Shown here: piece by piece, positions 10,148 through 21,486 of the stretch
How the letters are laid out: each line of letters opens with the position of its first letter
Position numbering within the stretch: position 1 is the stretch's first letter
Assembly: GCA_900465675.1 (NCBI GenBank)
Contig: UBJR01000002.1
Location: 124,001-188,000, forward strand
From: Hyphomicrobiales bacterium
GTDB lineage: Bacteria; Pseudomonadota; Alphaproteobacteria; Rhizobiales; Rhizobiaceae
Direction of reading: 5' to 3'
Length of the DNA stretch: 64,000 nt
Translations under genes and position numbers: made by a program
The notes under the pieces: model-generated
What the model saw: the letters and a program-made list of their open reading frames with translations, nothing else
Database searches by the model: none
Told to the model about the DNA's origin: nothing

Positions 10148-10807
10148 ATGATAATTCTGGCGCTCGACACGGCAGGTGTGGATTGCGCTGCCGCTGTTTT
10201 TGACAGCGGTAGTGAGACGGTGCTTGGGGAGGCATCGGAGATGATTGGCAAGGGGCATGCAGAGCATCTGATGGGCATCGTCGACCGCGCATTGTCGCAG
10301 GCCGGCAAGAAGCTCGCGATGGTCGAACGCATCGCCGTGACGATTGGCCCCGGCTCCTTTACAGGCATTCGAGTGGGCGTAGCCGCGGCCCGCGGTTTTG
10401 CGCTTGCGCTCGGCATCCCAACCGTCGGTGTCACGACGCTGGAAACCATGGCAGCAGCACAACGGCTGAAGACGCCTGACCGCGCAGTACTTGCCGCCAT
10501 GGATGCCAAGCGCGACGAAATCTATCTCCAGAGTTTTTCTGCCGAAGGCGAACCGCTTGACGAGCCCCGCGCCGTGCCGATTGCGGAGGCCATCGCTTTC
10601 GCATCGTCTTTCGATGGCGAGATCACCGGCTCGGCTGCGCCGCTGCTGCGGCCCGAACTGACTGGCGACTATGCCAACGCATTTCCCATTTCCATCGTGG
10701 CGCGCCTCGGTGCTGCCGCTGATCCGTCTTCCGGAAAGCCGAAGCCCCTTTATCTGCGTGGACCCGACGCCAAGCCACAGGCGGGGTTTGCGATTGCGCG
10801 AGTATGA
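10148..10807 (+). CDS. tsaB: tRNA threonylcarbamoyladenosine biosynthesis protein TsaB
   Basis: A partner of TsaD/TsaE in forming t6A37 on ANN-decoding tRNAs. 219 residues with the ASKHA-fold signature: MIILALDTAG at the N-terminus, GKGHAEHLMGIVDRALSQAG, and TIGPGSFTGIRVGVAAARGFALAL. The C-terminal half (EIYLQSF... EPLDEPRAV) is the usual divergent part. Its stop overlaps the rimI start by four bases, so tsaB-rimI is a translationally coupled pair, as in many bacteria. Confidence 0.93.
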   Translation: MIILALDTAGVDCAAAVFDSGSETVLGEASEMIGKGHAEHLMGIVDRALSQAGKKLAMVERIAVTIGPGSFTGIRVGVAAARGFALALGIPTVGVTTLETMAAAQRLKTPDRAVLAAMDAKRDEIYLQSFSAEGEPLDEPRAVPIAEAIAFASSFDGEITGSAAPLLRPELTGDYANAFPISIVARLGAAADPSSGKPKPLYLRGPDAKPQAGFAIARV

Positions 10808-11304
10808 CGATGCTGGAAGCCTATCTGTCGCTTAAGCCGGAATTCGAGATTGTCGCGATGGACAGCGATGACTGCCATGGGGTCGCGGTGCTTCACGGCG
10901 AACGATTCGCCCGCCCCTGGGGTGACGGTGAGTTTCACAGCCTGCTCAGCCAGGACAATGTCTTCGGTTTCGTCGCGCGCCAGACCAACGCTTTCCTCAA
11001 GAAGCCTCTGCCCGGTTTCGTTCTTGCCCGGCAGGTGGCAGGCGAGGCGGAAATCCTGACGGTCGCGGTGCAGACGAAGGCCGCGCGCTCCGGCCTTGGC
11101 TGGCGGCTGATGCAGGCGGCGATGCGCGAAGCGCATGCGCGGGGTGGTGAAAGCCTGTTCTTGGAAGTCGATGCGGGCAACGTGCCGGCACTTGGTCTTT
11201 ACCGCAAGCTTGGCTTCGAGCAGGTTGGCGAACGCCGGGGCTATTACAAGGACGACAAGGGTGCGGTTTCCACGGCGCTTGTCATGAAGCGCGTTCTTCG
11301 CTAG
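10804..11304 (+). CDS. rimI: Ribosomal protein S18-alanine N-acetyltransferase RimI-like (GNAT)
   Basis: A GNAT acetyltransferase of 166 residues. It contains ERFARPWGDGEFHSLL, LARQVAGEAEILTVAV, the acetyl-CoA loop variant TKAARSGLGWRLMQAAM (Q/RxxGxG/A type) and the C-terminal FLEVDAGNVPALGLYRKLGFEQVGERRGYY, characteristic of RimI. The probable substrate is the N-terminal Ala of ribosomal protein S18. It overlaps tsaB by four bases; fur/mur follows 38 bases later. Confidence 0.9.
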   Translation: MTMLEAYLSLKPEFEIVAMDSDDCHGVAVLHGERFARPWGDGEFHSLLSQDNVFGFVARQTNAFLKKPLPGFVLARQVAGEAEILTVAVQTKAARSGLGWRLMQAAMREAHARGGESLFLEVDAGNVPALGLYRKLGFEQVGERRGYYKDDKGAVSTALVMKRVLR

Positions 11305-11342
11305 TTCCCTCTTGGAACTGGAATCTCTTGTGAAGGCCGCCA

Positions 11343-11771
11343 ATGACCGACGTAGCCAAGACCCTTGAGGAGCTTTGCGCCGAACGCGGCATGCGGATGA
11401 CCGAGCAGCGCCGCGTGATTGCACGCATTCTCGAGGAATCGGAAGACCATCCCGATGTCGAGGAACTCTATCGCCGCTCCGTGAAGGTCGATGCGAAAAT
11501 CTCGATCTCGACCGTCTACCGCACCGTCAAACTGTTCGAAGATGCAGGCATCATTGCCCGCCACGATTTTCGCGACGGCCGCTCGCGCTACGAGACGGTA
11601 CCGGAAGAGCATCACGATCACCTGATCGACCTGAAGAATGGCGTCGTCATTGAGTTTCGCTCGCCGGAGATCGAAGCGTTGCAGGAGCGCATCGCCCGCG
11701 AGCATGGCTTCAAGCTGGTCGATCACCGGCTTGAACTCTACGGCATACCGCTGAAGAAAGACGAACGCTGA
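11343..11771 (+). CDS. mur: Fur-family metalloregulator, rhizobial Mur/Fur type
   Basis: 142 residues. A winged helix (RMTEQRRVIARILEESEDHPDVEELYRRS... SISTVYRTVKLFEDAGII) is followed by a metal-binding dimerisation domain with HDFRDGRSRYETVPEEHHDHLIDLKNG. The HHDHLID motif and context match the gene called fur or mur in Rhizobium and Agrobacterium, which in these bacteria responds mainly to manganese and represses Mn uptake (sitABCD); Irr and RirA handle iron. The C-terminal CxxC structural zinc site of enterobacterial Fur is absent. The assignment as Mur rather than Irr rests on this sequence pattern and on gene order. Confidence 0.85.
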   Translation: MTDVAKTLEELCAERGMRMTEQRRVIARILEESEDHPDVEELYRRSVKVDAKISISTVYRTVKLFEDAGIIARHDFRDGRSRYETVPEEHHDHLIDLKNGVVIEFRSPEIEALQERIAREHGFKLVDHRLELYGIPLKKDER

Positions 11772-11804
11772 TCCTATGACCGCAGCCGCAGGAAGTGCCC
11801 GCTG

Positions 11805-12599
11805 ATGGTCTGGCTGCGCATTGTCTATGCCGCCATCGTCGTGGCGCTGGCGAGCCTGCTGCTGATGCCGTTCCAGCTGCTCGCGCTTTACTTCGACTGG
11901 AAGCTCCGCCGCACCCTTCCCCGGTTCTGGCACAGGATTGCCTGTCACGCACTCGGCATCCGGGTCCACGTTCACGGCAGTCTGGAACGGCGCCGGCCGC
12001 TGATGCTCTGCGCCAACCATGCATCCTGGATGGATATCATGGTGATGTCGTCAGTCGCCGACGTTGCATTCATCGCCAAATCCGAAGTGCGTAGCTGGCC
12101 AATCTTCGGACAGCTTGCGAGGCTGCAAAAGAGCGTCTTCATCGTCCGCGAAGAAAAGCGCAACACCGGCAACCAGGCCAATGAAATTGCCGGGCGCATG
12201 GCCGATGGCGAGATCGTCGTGCTGTTTCCCGAGGGCACGACATCCGATGGCAACCGCCTGCTGGAAGTGAAATCGTCTCTCTTCGGCGCGGCCGCCATGG
12301 CGGTTCCGCATTCGCCCAACGGTTCGGTCTTCGTTCAGCCTGTAGCAATCGCCTATACCAAGGCGCACGGCGTCGCACTCGGCCGCTATCATCGGCCGCT
12401 CGCGGGTTGGCCCGGCGACGTGGAGCTGATGCCGCATTTCATGGACGTCGTGAAAAACGGCGCCATCGATGTCGAGGTTCGCTTCGGCGAGCCCGTCGAT
12501 TACCGCGCAGATTCGAACCGCAAGGACGTGAGTTCGACCATCGCGCGGCGCATCCGCGCGATGCTGAACAGCAGCCTGCGCGGACGCGAGATCAACTGA
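11805..12599 (+). CDS. olsA: PlsC-type acyltransferase, probable lyso-ornithine lipid acyltransferase OlsA
   Basis: 264 residues with an N-terminal membrane anchor (IVYAAIVVALASLLLMPFQ) and the PlsC domain: catalytic NHASWMD (NHx4D), IAKSEVRSWPIFG, and FPEGTTSDG for phosphate binding. Family enzymes move an acyl chain from acyl-ACP to a lysolipid. In Sinorhizobium the homologue in this neighbourhood is OlsA, the second step of ornithine lipid synthesis, so I favour that over 1-acylglycerol-3-phosphate acyltransferase. This is inference from position and overall similarity. It lies 33 bases after mur and 49 bases before miaB. Confidence 0.72.
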   Translation: MVWLRIVYAAIVVALASLLLMPFQLLALYFDWKLRRTLPRFWHRIACHALGIRVHVHGSLERRRPLMLCANHASWMDIMVMSSVADVAFIAKSEVRSWPIFGQLARLQKSVFIVREEKRNTGNQANEIAGRMADGEIVVLFPEGTTSDGNRLLEVKSSLFGAAAMAVPHSPNGSVFVQPVAIAYTKAHGVALGRYHRPLAGWPGDVELMPHFMDVVKNGAIDVEVRFGEPVDYRADSNRKDVSSTIARRIRAMLNSSLRGREIN

Positions 12600-12648
12600 C
12601 GCAAGATTTCGATTTTCTAGCGGGCAAAAAACCACTAAATAGCCCGCC

Positions 12649-14061
12649 ATGACCCAAGACAGCGCCCTTCTTCAGGCCCCGGAACTCCCGAGCGAGAGCC
12701 TCCGTGATGGCAGCAACAGCCGCAAGGTCTTCATCAAGACCTACGGCTGTCAGATGAACGTCTATGACTCGACGCGGATGAGCGACGCCTTGGCGCGCGA
12801 CGGCTACGAGCCGACCGAGGATATGGAAGAGGCCGACCTCGTCCTCCTCAACACCTGTCATATCCGTGAGAAGGCGGCGGAGAAGGTTTACTCCGCTCTC
12901 GGCCGCCTGCGCGAAATGAAAAAGAAAAAGGCCGCCAAGGGCAAGGAGATGATGATCGGCGTTGCCGGTTGCGTTGCCCAGGCCGAAGGCGAGGAAATCC
13001 TGCGCCGGGCGCCGGCTGTCGATGTCGTCATCGGCCCGCAGACGTATCACCGCCTGCCGGAAGCACTGCGCAAGGCCAAGGAAGGCCAGCGGATCGTCGA
13101 TACGGAATATGCGCTCGAAGACAAATTCGAGCACCTGCCGATTGCCGAGGCGAAGAAGATCCGCTCGCGCGGCGTCACGGCTTTCCTCACCGTGCAGGAA
13201 GGTTGCGACAAGTTCTGTACGTTCTGTGTCGTGCCCTATACGCGCGGCTCGGAAGTGTCACGCCCGGTTTCGCAGATCGTCGATGAAGCAAAACAGCTTG
13301 TGGAAGCCGGCGTGCGCGAAATCACGCTGCTCGGCCAGAACGTCAATGCGTGGCATGGTACCGGTGCGAACGGCGAAGAGTGGACGCTCGGCGACCTTCT
13401 CTACCGGCTTGCTGAAATTCCCGGCCTCGCGCGGCTGCGCTACACCACCAGCCATCCACGCGACATGGACGACCGGCTGATCGCCGCGCATCGCGACCTC
13501 AGGGCGCTGATGCCCTATCTGCATCTGCCGGTGCAGGCGGGATCGGACCGTATTCTGAAGGCGATGAACCGCCGTCATACCGCTGCCGAATATCTGGCGC
13601 TGATCGAGCGCATCCGCGCCGCCCGCCCCGACATAGCCCTATCGGGCGATTTCATCGTCGGCTTCCCGGGGGAGACAGATCGCGATTTTGAGGATACACT
13701 CAAGCTCGTGGAGGAAGTGCGTTACGCGCAGGCTTTCTCCTTCAAATATTCGACACGGCCGGGCACGCCCGGCGCGGACTTGAAGGATCAAGTGCCCGAA
13801 GAGGTCAAGGCAGAAAGGCTCGAACGCCTGCAGGCGCTTCTCCTGAAGCAGCAGCAGGAATTTGCCGAATCCTGTATCGGGAAAACGATCGATCTGTTGC
13901 TGGAAAAGCCCGGTCGCATGGAAGGACAGCTTATTGGGCGTTCTCCCTGGCTTCAGTCAGTGAATGTTGATGCAAAAGCATCGCAAATCGGTGACATTAT
14001 TAAAGTGCGAATCACCGGAACTGGAACGAACAGCCTGTTTGCCGAATTTGCAGAGGGCTGA
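12649..14061 (+). CDS. miaB: tRNA-2-methylthio-N6-dimethylallyladenosine synthase MiaB
   Basis: A radical-SAM methylthiotransferase acting at A37 of tRNAs reading UNN codons. 470 residues. The N-terminal MTTase domain has [25 protein letters not shown] and a third Cys in [13 protein letters not shown] (second Fe-S cluster). The radical-SAM motif CDKFCTFC (Cx3Cx2C) lies in [20 protein letters not shown]-terminal TRAM domain spans about 400-465. It depends on Fe-S carriers such as the upstream Nfu protein. The gene begins a compact + strand run into phoH. Confidence 0.97.
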   Translation: MTQDSALLQAPELPSESLRDGSNSRKVFIKTYGCQMNVYDSTRMSDALARDGYEPTEDMEEADLVLLNTCHIREKAAEKVYSALGRLREMKKKKAAKGKEMMIGVAGCVAQAEGEEILRRAPAVDVVIGPQTYHRLPEALRKAKEGQRIVDTEYALEDKFEHLPIAEAKKIRSRGVTAFLTVQEGCDKFCTFCVVPYTRGSEVSRPVSQIVDEAKQLVEAGVREITLLGQNVNAWHGTGANGEEWTLGDLLYRLAEIPGLARLRYTTSHPRDMDDRLIAAHRDLRALMPYLHLPVQAGSDRILKAMNRRHTAAEYLALIERIRAARPDIALSGDFIVGFPGETDRDFEDTLKLVEEVRYAQAFSFKYSTRPGTPGADLKDQVPEEVKAERLERLQALLLKQQQEFAESCIGKTIDLLLEKPGRMEGQLIGRSPWLQSVNVDAKASQIGDIIKVRITGTGTNSLFAEFAEG

Positions 14062-14085
14062 GGTTCAACAAAGGAGCTCGACCGC

Positions 14086-15132
14086 TTGAACGGACAAGAA
14101 TTGGTTTCTTCTTCACCGCGCCACCCACGCATTGCGAGCGACGCCAATCACTTTGTCCTGACGTTCGAGAACAACCGGTTCGCCAGCGAACTTTTTGGTC
14201 AGTTCGATCAGAACCTGAAGCTCCTCGAAGAGCGGCTTCACATCGATGCGCGCGCCCGCGGCAATTCCGTCGTCATCACCGGCGATGTGGTAACCACCAA
14301 TCAGGCGCGGCGCACGCTCGATTATCTCTATGAAAAACTTCAGAAAGGCGGCAGCGTGGAACGATCCGACGTCGAGGGTGCCATTCGCATGGCCGTTGCG
14401 GCCGACGACCAATTGAGCCTGCCGACGATGGAGAAGAAAGCCAAATTGACCATGGCTCAGATTTCAACGCGCAAGAAGACCATCATTGCCCGGACGCCGA
14501 CGCAGGACGCCTATATGCGGGCGCTGGAGCGCAACGAGCTGGTCTTCGGCGTCGGCCCTGCGGGTACCGGCAAGACCTACCTCGCGGTCGCGCAGGCCGC
14601 CCAGCTGCTGGAGCGCGGTGCAGTCGAGAAGATCATCCTGACCCGCCCGGCCGTCGAAGCCGGCGAGCGCCTTGGCTTCCTGCCCGGCGATCTGAAGGAA
14701 AAGGTCGATCCCTATCTCCGCCCTCTCTATGACGCTCTTTACGACATGATCCCGGGCGACAAGGTGGAACGCGCGATTACGGCGGGCGTGATCGAAATCG
14801 CCCCGCTCGCCTTCATGCGCGGACGCACACTTTCGAACGCGGCAATCATCCTTGACGAAGCGCAGAACACGACATCGATGCAGATGAAGATGTTCCTGAC
14901 CCGTCTCGGCGAAAATTCGCGGATGATGATCACCGGCGACCCGAGCCAGATCGACTTGCCGCGCGGCGTGAAATCCGGCCTTGTCGAGGCCCTTCACCTG
15001 CTCACCGAAGTCGAGGGCATCTCGATCGTCCGCTTCAAGGATGCCGATGTCGTGCGCCACCCGCTTGTCGGCCGCATCGTCAGGGCTTATGACGCCACCT
15101 ACACAGCGCGCGAAGAAGACGCGATCAAATAG
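14086..15132 (+). CDS. phoH: PhoH-like ATPase (YbeZ)
   Basis: A cytoplasmic P-loop ATPase of the PhoH family, linked with YbeY in 16S rRNA processing and RNA quality control. 348 residues, with an N-terminal KH-like segment and then the ATPase: Walker [11 protein letters not shown] near residue 160, [18 protein letters not shown], and Walker [10 protein letters not shown]. The start codon is TTG at 14086, supported by AAGGAG at 14070-14075; the first ATG of the frame would be well inside the conserved region. It is followed by ybeY after 5 bases. Confidence 0.93.
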   Translation: MNGQELVSSSPRHPRIASDANHFVLTFENNRFASELFGQFDQNLKLLEERLHIDARARGNSVVITGDVVTTNQARRTLDYLYEKLQKGGSVERSDVEGAIRMAVAADDQLSLPTMEKKAKLTMAQISTRKKTIIARTPTQDAYMRALERNELVFGVGPAGTGKTYLAVAQAAQLLERGAVEKIILTRPAVEAGERLGFLPGDLKEKVDPYLRPLYDALYDMIPGDKVERAITAGVIEIAPLAFMRGRTLSNAAIILDEAQNTTSMQMKMFLTRLGENSRMMITGDPSQIDLPRGVKSGLVEALHLLTEVEGISIVRFKDADVVRHPLVGRIVRAYDATYTAREEDAIK

Positions 15133-15137
15133 GACTT

Positions 15138-15653
15138 ATGGCCTTACTCGACATTCAGATCAGCGTGGAAGAAGGCGGCTGGCCTTCCGAGGACGAGTTG
15201 CAGCCTTTGACGGACCGCGTGCTGGAAAAGGCCGCGGACTATCTCAAGGCCAGTGCCAAGCAGAAGTTTCCCAAGATGGCCACCGAGGTTTCGCTGGTCT
15301 TCACCGACGACGAGTCGATCCGGGCGATCAATGCCGAATGGCGCCAGAAGGACAAGGCGACCAACGTCCTGTCCTTTCCCGCCTACCCGATCACGCCGGG
15401 CAAGATTCCGGGACCGATGCTCGGCGACATCATCATCGCCAGGGAGACCGTGGCGCGCGAGGCGGAAGAGCTTGAGAAGCCTTTCGAAGACCATCTGACC
15501 CATTTGATGGTGCATGGTTTCTTGCATCTGTTTGGCTACGACCATATGAATGATGCAGAAGCCGAAATTATGGAGGGGTTGGAGACTCGTATTTTGGCAG
15601 ATCTCGGCCTATCTGACCCCTACGAAGGTCAAGACCTTAAATTGGAACCATGA
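15138..15653 (+). CDS. ybeY: Endoribonuclease YbeY
   Basis: A zinc-dependent single-strand endoribonuclease needed for 16S rRNA 3' maturation. 171 residues. The diagnostic H-x3-H-x5-H zinc motif is in [15 protein letters not shown] near residues 128-142, and TNVLSFP is also present. It sits between phoH and corC, an order conserved in alphaproteobacteria, and overlaps the corC start by four bases, so it is translationally coupled. Confidence 0.95.
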   Translation: MALLDIQISVEEGGWPSEDELQPLTDRVLEKAADYLKASAKQKFPKMATEVSLVFTDDESIRAINAEWRQKDKATNVLSFPAYPITPGKIPGPMLGDIIIARETVAREAEELEKPFEDHLTHLMVHGFLHLFGYDHMNDAEAEIMEGLETRILADLGLSDPYEGQDLKLEP

Positions 15654-16786
15654 GCGACTTTTCAGCAAAGACCACGGCAGACAGCAAGGATGCCGACCAA
15701 TCTTCCTCCTCCGACGAGGGTGGAAGTAGTAGAAACGCCGGGCGATCTTTCTGGGCACGCGCAGCCCGCATCCTCCGGCCACAGCAAGGCTCGCGCCTGC
15801 GCGAGGACCTCGCCGACGCGCTGATGACCAGCGATACCGGCGACGACGCCTTTTCGCCCGACGAGCGGGCGATGCTGCACAATATCCTGCGCTTCCGCGA
15901 AGTTCGTGTTGCCGACGTCATGGTGCCGCGCGCCGATATCGAGGCGGTCGATCAGACAATCACCATCGGCGAGCTGATGATCCTGTTCGAAGAGTCCGGG
16001 CGCTCACGCATGCCTGTCTATGCGGACACGCTCGATGATCCGCGCGGCATGGTGCATATCCGCGACCTTCTCTCCTATGTCGCCAAGCAGGCACGCAACA
16101 AGCGCCGGACCGGCATCAAGGCAAAAGCCGCCGAACCGGTCGTCGAGATCGCGCCAGAAAACCTCCAGAAGGTCAGCCGCTCATCCAAGCCGAATTTCGA
16201 TCTGGCACGGGTCGATCTGCAGAAGACGCTTGCCGAGGCAGGCATCATCCGCAAGATCCTGTTCGTCCCGCCGTCGATGCTGGCGTCCGACCTACTGCGC
16301 CGCATGCAGGTCAACCGCACGCAGATGGCGCTTGTGATCGACGAGTATGGCGGCACGGACGGCCTGGCATCGCATGAAGACATCGTTGAAATGGTCGTCG
16401 GCGATATCGACGACGAGCATGACGATGACGAGGTGATGTTCAAGCGTGTCTCCGAGGACATGTTCGTTGCCGATGCGCGCGTCGAGCTGGAAGAGATCGC
16501 CGCAGCGATCGGCCCGGATTTCGACATTGCAGAGCAGGTGGACGAAGTGGATACGCTGGGTGGCCTGATCTTCTCCGCACTCGGCCGCATCCCGGTCCGC
16601 GGCGAAGTGGTTCAGGCGTTGCCGGATTTCGAATTCCACATCCTCGATGCCGATCCGCGGCGCATCAAGCGGGTCCGCATCACCCGCAAGCGGCAGGCGA
16701 TCCGCCGTCGCGTGAGGGACGGTGACGGTGCGGGCGGTTCCGAACAGGGCGACGACAGGCCCGCAGAATCCTCTGCGGCAAACTGA
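15650..16786 (+). CDS. corC: CorC/HlyC-type CBS-domain protein (magnesium/cobalt efflux-associated)
   Basis: 378 residues. An acidic N-terminus with no membrane segment is followed by [26 protein letters not shown] (start of the CBS pair), a second CBS domain with [29 protein letters not shown], and a CorC_HlyC C-terminal domain ending in [18 protein letters not shown]. The role in divalent cation handling is inferred from the family. The sequence is longer than E. coli CorC owing to an insert between the CBS domains (about 145-190). It is coupled to ybeY and followed by lnt after 80 bases. Confidence 0.9.
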   Translation: MSDFSAKTTADSKDADQSSSSDEGGSSRNAGRSFWARAARILRPQQGSRLREDLADALMTSDTGDDAFSPDERAMLHNILRFREVRVADVMVPRADIEAVDQTITIGELMILFEESGRSRMPVYADTLDDPRGMVHIRDLLSYVAKQARNKRRTGIKAKAAEPVVEIAPENLQKVSRSSKPNFDLARVDLQKTLAEAGIIRKILFVPPSMLASDLLRRMQVNRTQMALVIDEYGGTDGLASHEDIVEMVVGDIDDEHDDDEVMFKRVSEDMFVADARVELEEIAAAIGPDFDIAEQVDEVDTLGGLIFSALGRIPVRGEVVQALPDFEFHILDADPRRIKRVRITRKRQAIRRRVRDGDGAGGSEQGDDRPAESSAAN

Positions 16787-16866
16787 GCGCCCGTAAGGCA
16801 CGACAAACAGCTGCTTTTTTGAAAGACTGCGAGCCGGGTTGATTCGCGGCTTGATGGGGACTGTGC

Positions 16867-18468
16867 ATGGAGCGGCTTGCGGACAGGGTTATCCTGCTCT
16901 GGGGTTTCAAACGGGCGTTGCTGGCAATCCTTGCGGGCGCCATCGGCGTCATCGCCCTGCCCCCGATCGGCTTCTTTGCCGCGATGTTCATCTCCTTCAC
17001 GCTGCTCGTGTGGCTGATCGACGGCGCGGCCGCCTCGCCGGAGGCAAGCTTCATCGGCCGGCTCTGGCCGGCCTTCGTCACCGGCTGGCTTTTCGGCTTC
17101 GGCTATTTCGTCGCCGGTCTCTGGTGGCTCGGTCATGCGCTGCTGATCGATTCCGAAGCCTTTGGCTGGGCGTTGCCGTTGGCCATTCTCGGGCTGCCCG
17201 CCGTGCTGGCGATCTTCTATGGTTTGGCGGCAGCCGCTGCCCGAATCTTGTGGTCCGAAGGTTTCGGCCGCATCGCAGCGCTGGCGGCGAGCTTCGGTCT
17301 GTTCGAATGGTTACGAAGCGTCGTCTTTACCGGATTTCCGTGGAATGCCATCGGTTACGGCATGATGCCGGTGCCGCTAATGATGCAATCGGCCCACGTG
17401 CTTGGCGTCATGGGCGTCACGGCGCTTTCCGTCTTCGTCTTTGCTGCACCGGCGCTGCTTGGCACCCGCCAGGGCGCCAGGACGGGTGTCTTTGCCGCTG
17501 GCCTGCTGTTTGCCGCGCATATCGGTTACGGCGGCTACATCCTCTACTACCTGCCGAAGCCAACGCCGGCGTCTGGGGCCACGCTGCCTGTCGTCCGCCT
17601 GGTGCAGCCGATGATCGACCAGGCGGCCAAGCTCGACAGCGATGCCGATCGCTCGGCGATTTTCGAACAGCATCTGAAGCTTTCTGCGGAAGCCCCGAAG
17701 AATGGCGCCAAGAAGCCCGATATCATCGTCTGGCCGGAAACCTCTATCCCTTTCATCCTGACCGACAACCAGGATGCCTTGACGCGGATCGCCGATACGC
17801 TTGACGATAACCAGATCCTGATTGCGGGCGCCGTCCGTGTCGAGGAGACCGGTCCCGGGAATGCGCCGCGCTATTATAACTCGATCTATGTCATTGATGG
17901 ACGCGGCCAGATCATCGCAGCATCCGACAAGGTGCATCTGGTGCCCTTCGGCGAATATGTGCCGTTCGAGAACATCCTGGATAATTTCGGCATTCAGAAT
18001 ATCGTCGAGATGCCGGGAGGCTTTACCGCGGCCGCTAGCCGCGAAATGCTGAACCTGCCGGGTGGTCTCGCACTATATCCGCTGATCTGCTACGAAATCA
18101 TCTTTCCCGGCGAAATGGCCGGGATCAATCAGGCCAACGCCATTCTCAATATTACTAATGATGCATGGTTTGGGTCTACGCCCGGGCCTTATCAGCACTT
18201 TCAGCAAGCGCGAATCCGCGCAGTTGAGACAGGATTACCGCTGATTCGCGACGCCAATAGCGGCATTTCAGCGCTGGTGAATTCACGCGGAGAGATTATT
18301 GCCGGGCTTGGGCTCAATGAGAGCGGTTTCATAGACGCAACTCTTGATGGCGAACAGGGCGATTCCACAGTGCGCTATCCACATCAAGCCTACTTTTGGT
18401 TGACTGAAACGTTGCTGTTTATGATTGCGCTGATTTCTCGCATGGGTTTTATTTTCAAGCAGAATTGA
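16867..18468 (+). CDS. lnt: Apolipoprotein N-acyltransferase
   Basis: An inner-membrane enzyme adding the third acyl chain to lipoproteins. 533 residues: an N-terminal half of about eight hydrophobic segments, then a periplasmic nitrilase-type domain. The catalytic triad is visible: E291 in IVWPETSIPF, K355 in SDKVHLVPFGEYVPF and C408 in ICYEIIFPG. A final hydrophobic helix (LTETLLFMIALIS) closes the protein. It lies directly downstream of corC, as in many proteobacteria. Confidence 0.96.
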   Translation: MERLADRVILLWGFKRALLAILAGAIGVIALPPIGFFAAMFISFTLLVWLIDGAAASPEASFIGRLWPAFVTGWLFGFGYFVAGLWWLGHALLIDSEAFGWALPLAILGLPAVLAIFYGLAAAAARILWSEGFGRIAALAASFGLFEWLRSVVFTGFPWNAIGYGMMPVPLMMQSAHVLGVMGVTALSVFVFAAPALLGTRQGARTGVFAAGLLFAAHIGYGGYILYYLPKPTPASGATLPVVRLVQPMIDQAAKLDSDADRSAIFEQHLKLSAEAPKNGAKKPDIIVWPETSIPFILTDNQDALTRIADTLDDNQILIAGAVRVEETGPGNAPRYYNSIYVIDGRGQIIAASDKVHLVPFGEYVPFENILDNFGIQNIVEMPGGFTAAASREMLNLPGGLALYPLICYEIIFPGEMAGINQANAILNITNDAWFGSTPGPYQHFQQARIRAVETGLPLIRDANSGISALVNSRGEIIAGLGLNESGFIDATLDGEQGDSTVRYPHQAYFWLTETLLFMIALISRMGFIFKQN

Positions 18469-18618
18469 CCAAAAACCCCTAAAATTGCATAGTAGTTCAG
18501 ATCGGCGTTGTTAACGTATGCTTGAGAGTGGGTTAATGCCTCTTGCAACGTGGCGTTACGGATGGGTTCAGGGGATGCCGGTTTCACTCGTTGAAATATC
18601 TTTTGTTAGGGCACAACC

Positions 18619-19038
18619 ATGATTGAGAACAAGAAGAAGCCGAACCCGATCGACATCCATGTTGGCAGTCGCATTCGTCTTCGCCGTACTATGCTTGGCA
18701 TGAGCCAGGAAAAACTTGGCGAAAGCCTGGGCATTACATTCCAGCAGATTCAGAAGTACGAAAAGGGCACGAACCGCGTCGGCGCCAGCCGCCTGCAGAA
18801 TATTTCGAGCATCCTGAACGTTCCTGTTTCCTTTTTCTTCGAAGACGCGCCAGGCGAGCATGGCGGCGGAATGAGCGGGCTGGCGGAAGCTTCCAGCTCG
18901 AACTATGTCGTCGACTTTCTTTCGTCGTCGGAAGGCCTCCAGCTCAACCGCGCATTCGTCAAGATTTCCGATCCGAAGGTTCGCCGGAAGGTCGTCGAAC
19001 TGGTGAAGGCGCTGGCCGCGGAAGCGGACGCCGACTAA
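18619..19038 (+). CDS. praR: XRE/Cro-CI-type regulator PraR
   Basis: 139 residues. An N-terminal helix-turn-helix (IDIHVGSRIRLRRTMLGMSQEKLGESLGITFQQIQKYEKG) is followed by a short C-terminal oligomerisation region. Its sequence and its place between lnt and metK match PraR of Rhizobium leguminosarum (PhrR in Sinorhizobium), a repressor affecting quorum sensing, adhesion and biofilm formation. The 150-base upstream gap holds its promoter and, if autoregulated as in R. leguminosarum, its operator; I did not identify the site. A strong intrinsic terminator follows. Confidence 0.85.
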   Translation: MIENKKKPNPIDIHVGSRIRLRRTMLGMSQEKLGESLGITFQQIQKYEKGTNRVGASRLQNISSILNVPVSFFFEDAPGEHGGGMSGLAEASSSNYVVDFLSSSEGLQLNRAFVKISDPKVRRKVVELVKALAAEADAD

Positions 19039-19062
19039 GCGATCCCCAAGCAGGTAAATTAG

Positions 19063-19090
19063 AAAAGGCGGTCGAAAGGCCGCCTTTTTT
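19063..19090 (+). terminator. Intrinsic terminator after praR
   Basis: A 9-bp stem of AAAAGGCGG pairing with CCGCCTTTT around an 8-base loop, followed by further Ts. It separates praR from metK, so metK must have its own promoter in the AT-rich stretch 19091-19200. Confidence 0.85.
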
Positions 19091-19218
19091 ACGTTTTAAA
19101 GGCAAAATTTGTCATTTCACTGCAGATATAAAGATATATTTATGTCCTTCTGCGCTTGTTTTTCGAGCCTGAACTGAGTACCAATTCGTCGAACTTATTC
19201 TTTGAGGGGAATCCCGGA

Positions 19219-20468
<1,250 letters not shown>

Positions 20469-20472
<4 letters not shown>

Positions 20473-21170
20473 CGGATATGGAACGCCGCGGACGCGCGAC
20501 CGAAGCCTTCTTCGGTCGCCGCAAAGGAAAGGCCCTCCGCGGACAACAGGCGGAAAAGCTGAGTACCCTGCTCCCGGCTTTCCTCATCGATCTTTCAGCG
20601 GCTCATCCCGAGCCGCTGAAAAGCCTCTTTCCGGTGCCGGTGGAAAAACTCCGCCTGGAAATCGGCTTTGGCGGCGGCGAGCATCTGATCCATCGCGCGA
20701 CCGAAATTCCCTCGACCGGCTTTATCGGCGTCGAGCCCTTCATCAATTCCATGCAGAAGCTGCTTTCCAGCGTGGAGGCGAAGGGCGCCAGGAATATCCG
20801 CGTCTTCAACGACGATGCGACACAGCTGCTCGACTGGCTGCCGGACGGCTGCCTCGACCAGATCGACCTTCTCTATCCGGATCCGTGGCCGAAGCGCAGG
20901 CACTGGAAACGCCGTTTCGTCTCGAAGACGAATCTCGCGCGTTTCCATCGCGTGCTGAAGCCGGGCGGGCTGTTCTGCTTCGCTTCGGATATCGATACTT
21001 ATGTGAACTGGACGCTGCTGAAATGCCGCGACCATGGCGGCTTCGACTGGCTGGCAAGCAATGCCGCCGACTGGCTGACGCCCTATGAGGGCTGGCCAAG
21101 CACCCGCTACGAAGCCAAGGCGCGGCGTGAAGGTCGCTCTTCCGCCTATCTGACTTTCAGGAAAATATAA
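20469..21170 (+). CDS. trmB: tRNA (guanine-N7-)-methyltransferase TrmB
   Basis: SAM-dependent formation of m7G46 in tRNA, next to the SAM synthetase gene. 233 residues with [17 protein letters not shown] (SAM-binding), [13 protein letters not shown], and the diagnostic [18 protein letters not shown] followed by [16 protein letters not shown]. The GTG/ATG at the metK overlap is taken as start; the Met four codons in is an alternative. It is convergent with the DUF1150 gene across a short stem-loop. Confidence 0.95.
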
Positions 21171-21192
21171 GCCTGCAGATTAGTGCAGGCTT
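21169..21192. terminator. Bidirectional stem-loop between trmB and the DUF1150 gene
   Basis: A perfect 9-bp inverted repeat, AAGCCTGCA and TGCAGGCTT, with a 6-base loop. It overlaps both stop codons of the convergent genes. It lacks long T-runs, so terminator strength is unsure. Confidence 0.5.
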
Positions 21193-21437
21193 ACCGTCTT
21201 CAGCTCGTCTTCGGCAGCCTTAAAAAAGGTGCTGGAGCGGTTGTCGGTCAAGAGGATCGGCGTGCCGTCCGCGCCGAACAGGGCCCATAGATCGACGCCT
21301 GGGTCGATATCGGGCGCTTCGGGGAAGCACTTCGATACTTCTTCGTTACGCATTTTGCGGACGTAGGCGACCTCTCCATTGCCGATACCGGCAAGTTCGG
21401 ATTTGGTCAGGTGAGAATTCGCTTCTTTCATCAACAT
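21180..21437 (-). CDS. DUF1150 family protein
   Basis: 85 residues, small and acidic, with the DUF1150 pattern LAGIGNGEVAYVRKM and DLWALFGADGTPILLTDNR. Its function is unknown. The start at 21437 has GGAGG about 7 bases upstream; a second Met two codons in is possible. In many Rhizobiales this family is encoded directly downstream of an hsp20 gene, as here (50-base gap), which suggests co-expression on heat shock. Confidence 0.85.
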   Translation of the reverse strand: MLMKEANSHLTKSELAGIGNGEVAYVRKMRNEEVSKCFPEAPDIDPGVDLWALFGADGTPILLTDNRSSTFFKAAEDELKTVSLH

Positions 21438-21486
21438 TCCTGTACCTCCAAGAGAAGGGACTAACGGCTCAACTCGAACCGTTGTC

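Noticed and set aside
19091..19218. SAM riboswitch in the metK leader
   Set aside because: The short leader after the praR terminator shows no recognisable SAM-II or SAM/SAH core; a model search would be needed to reopen this.
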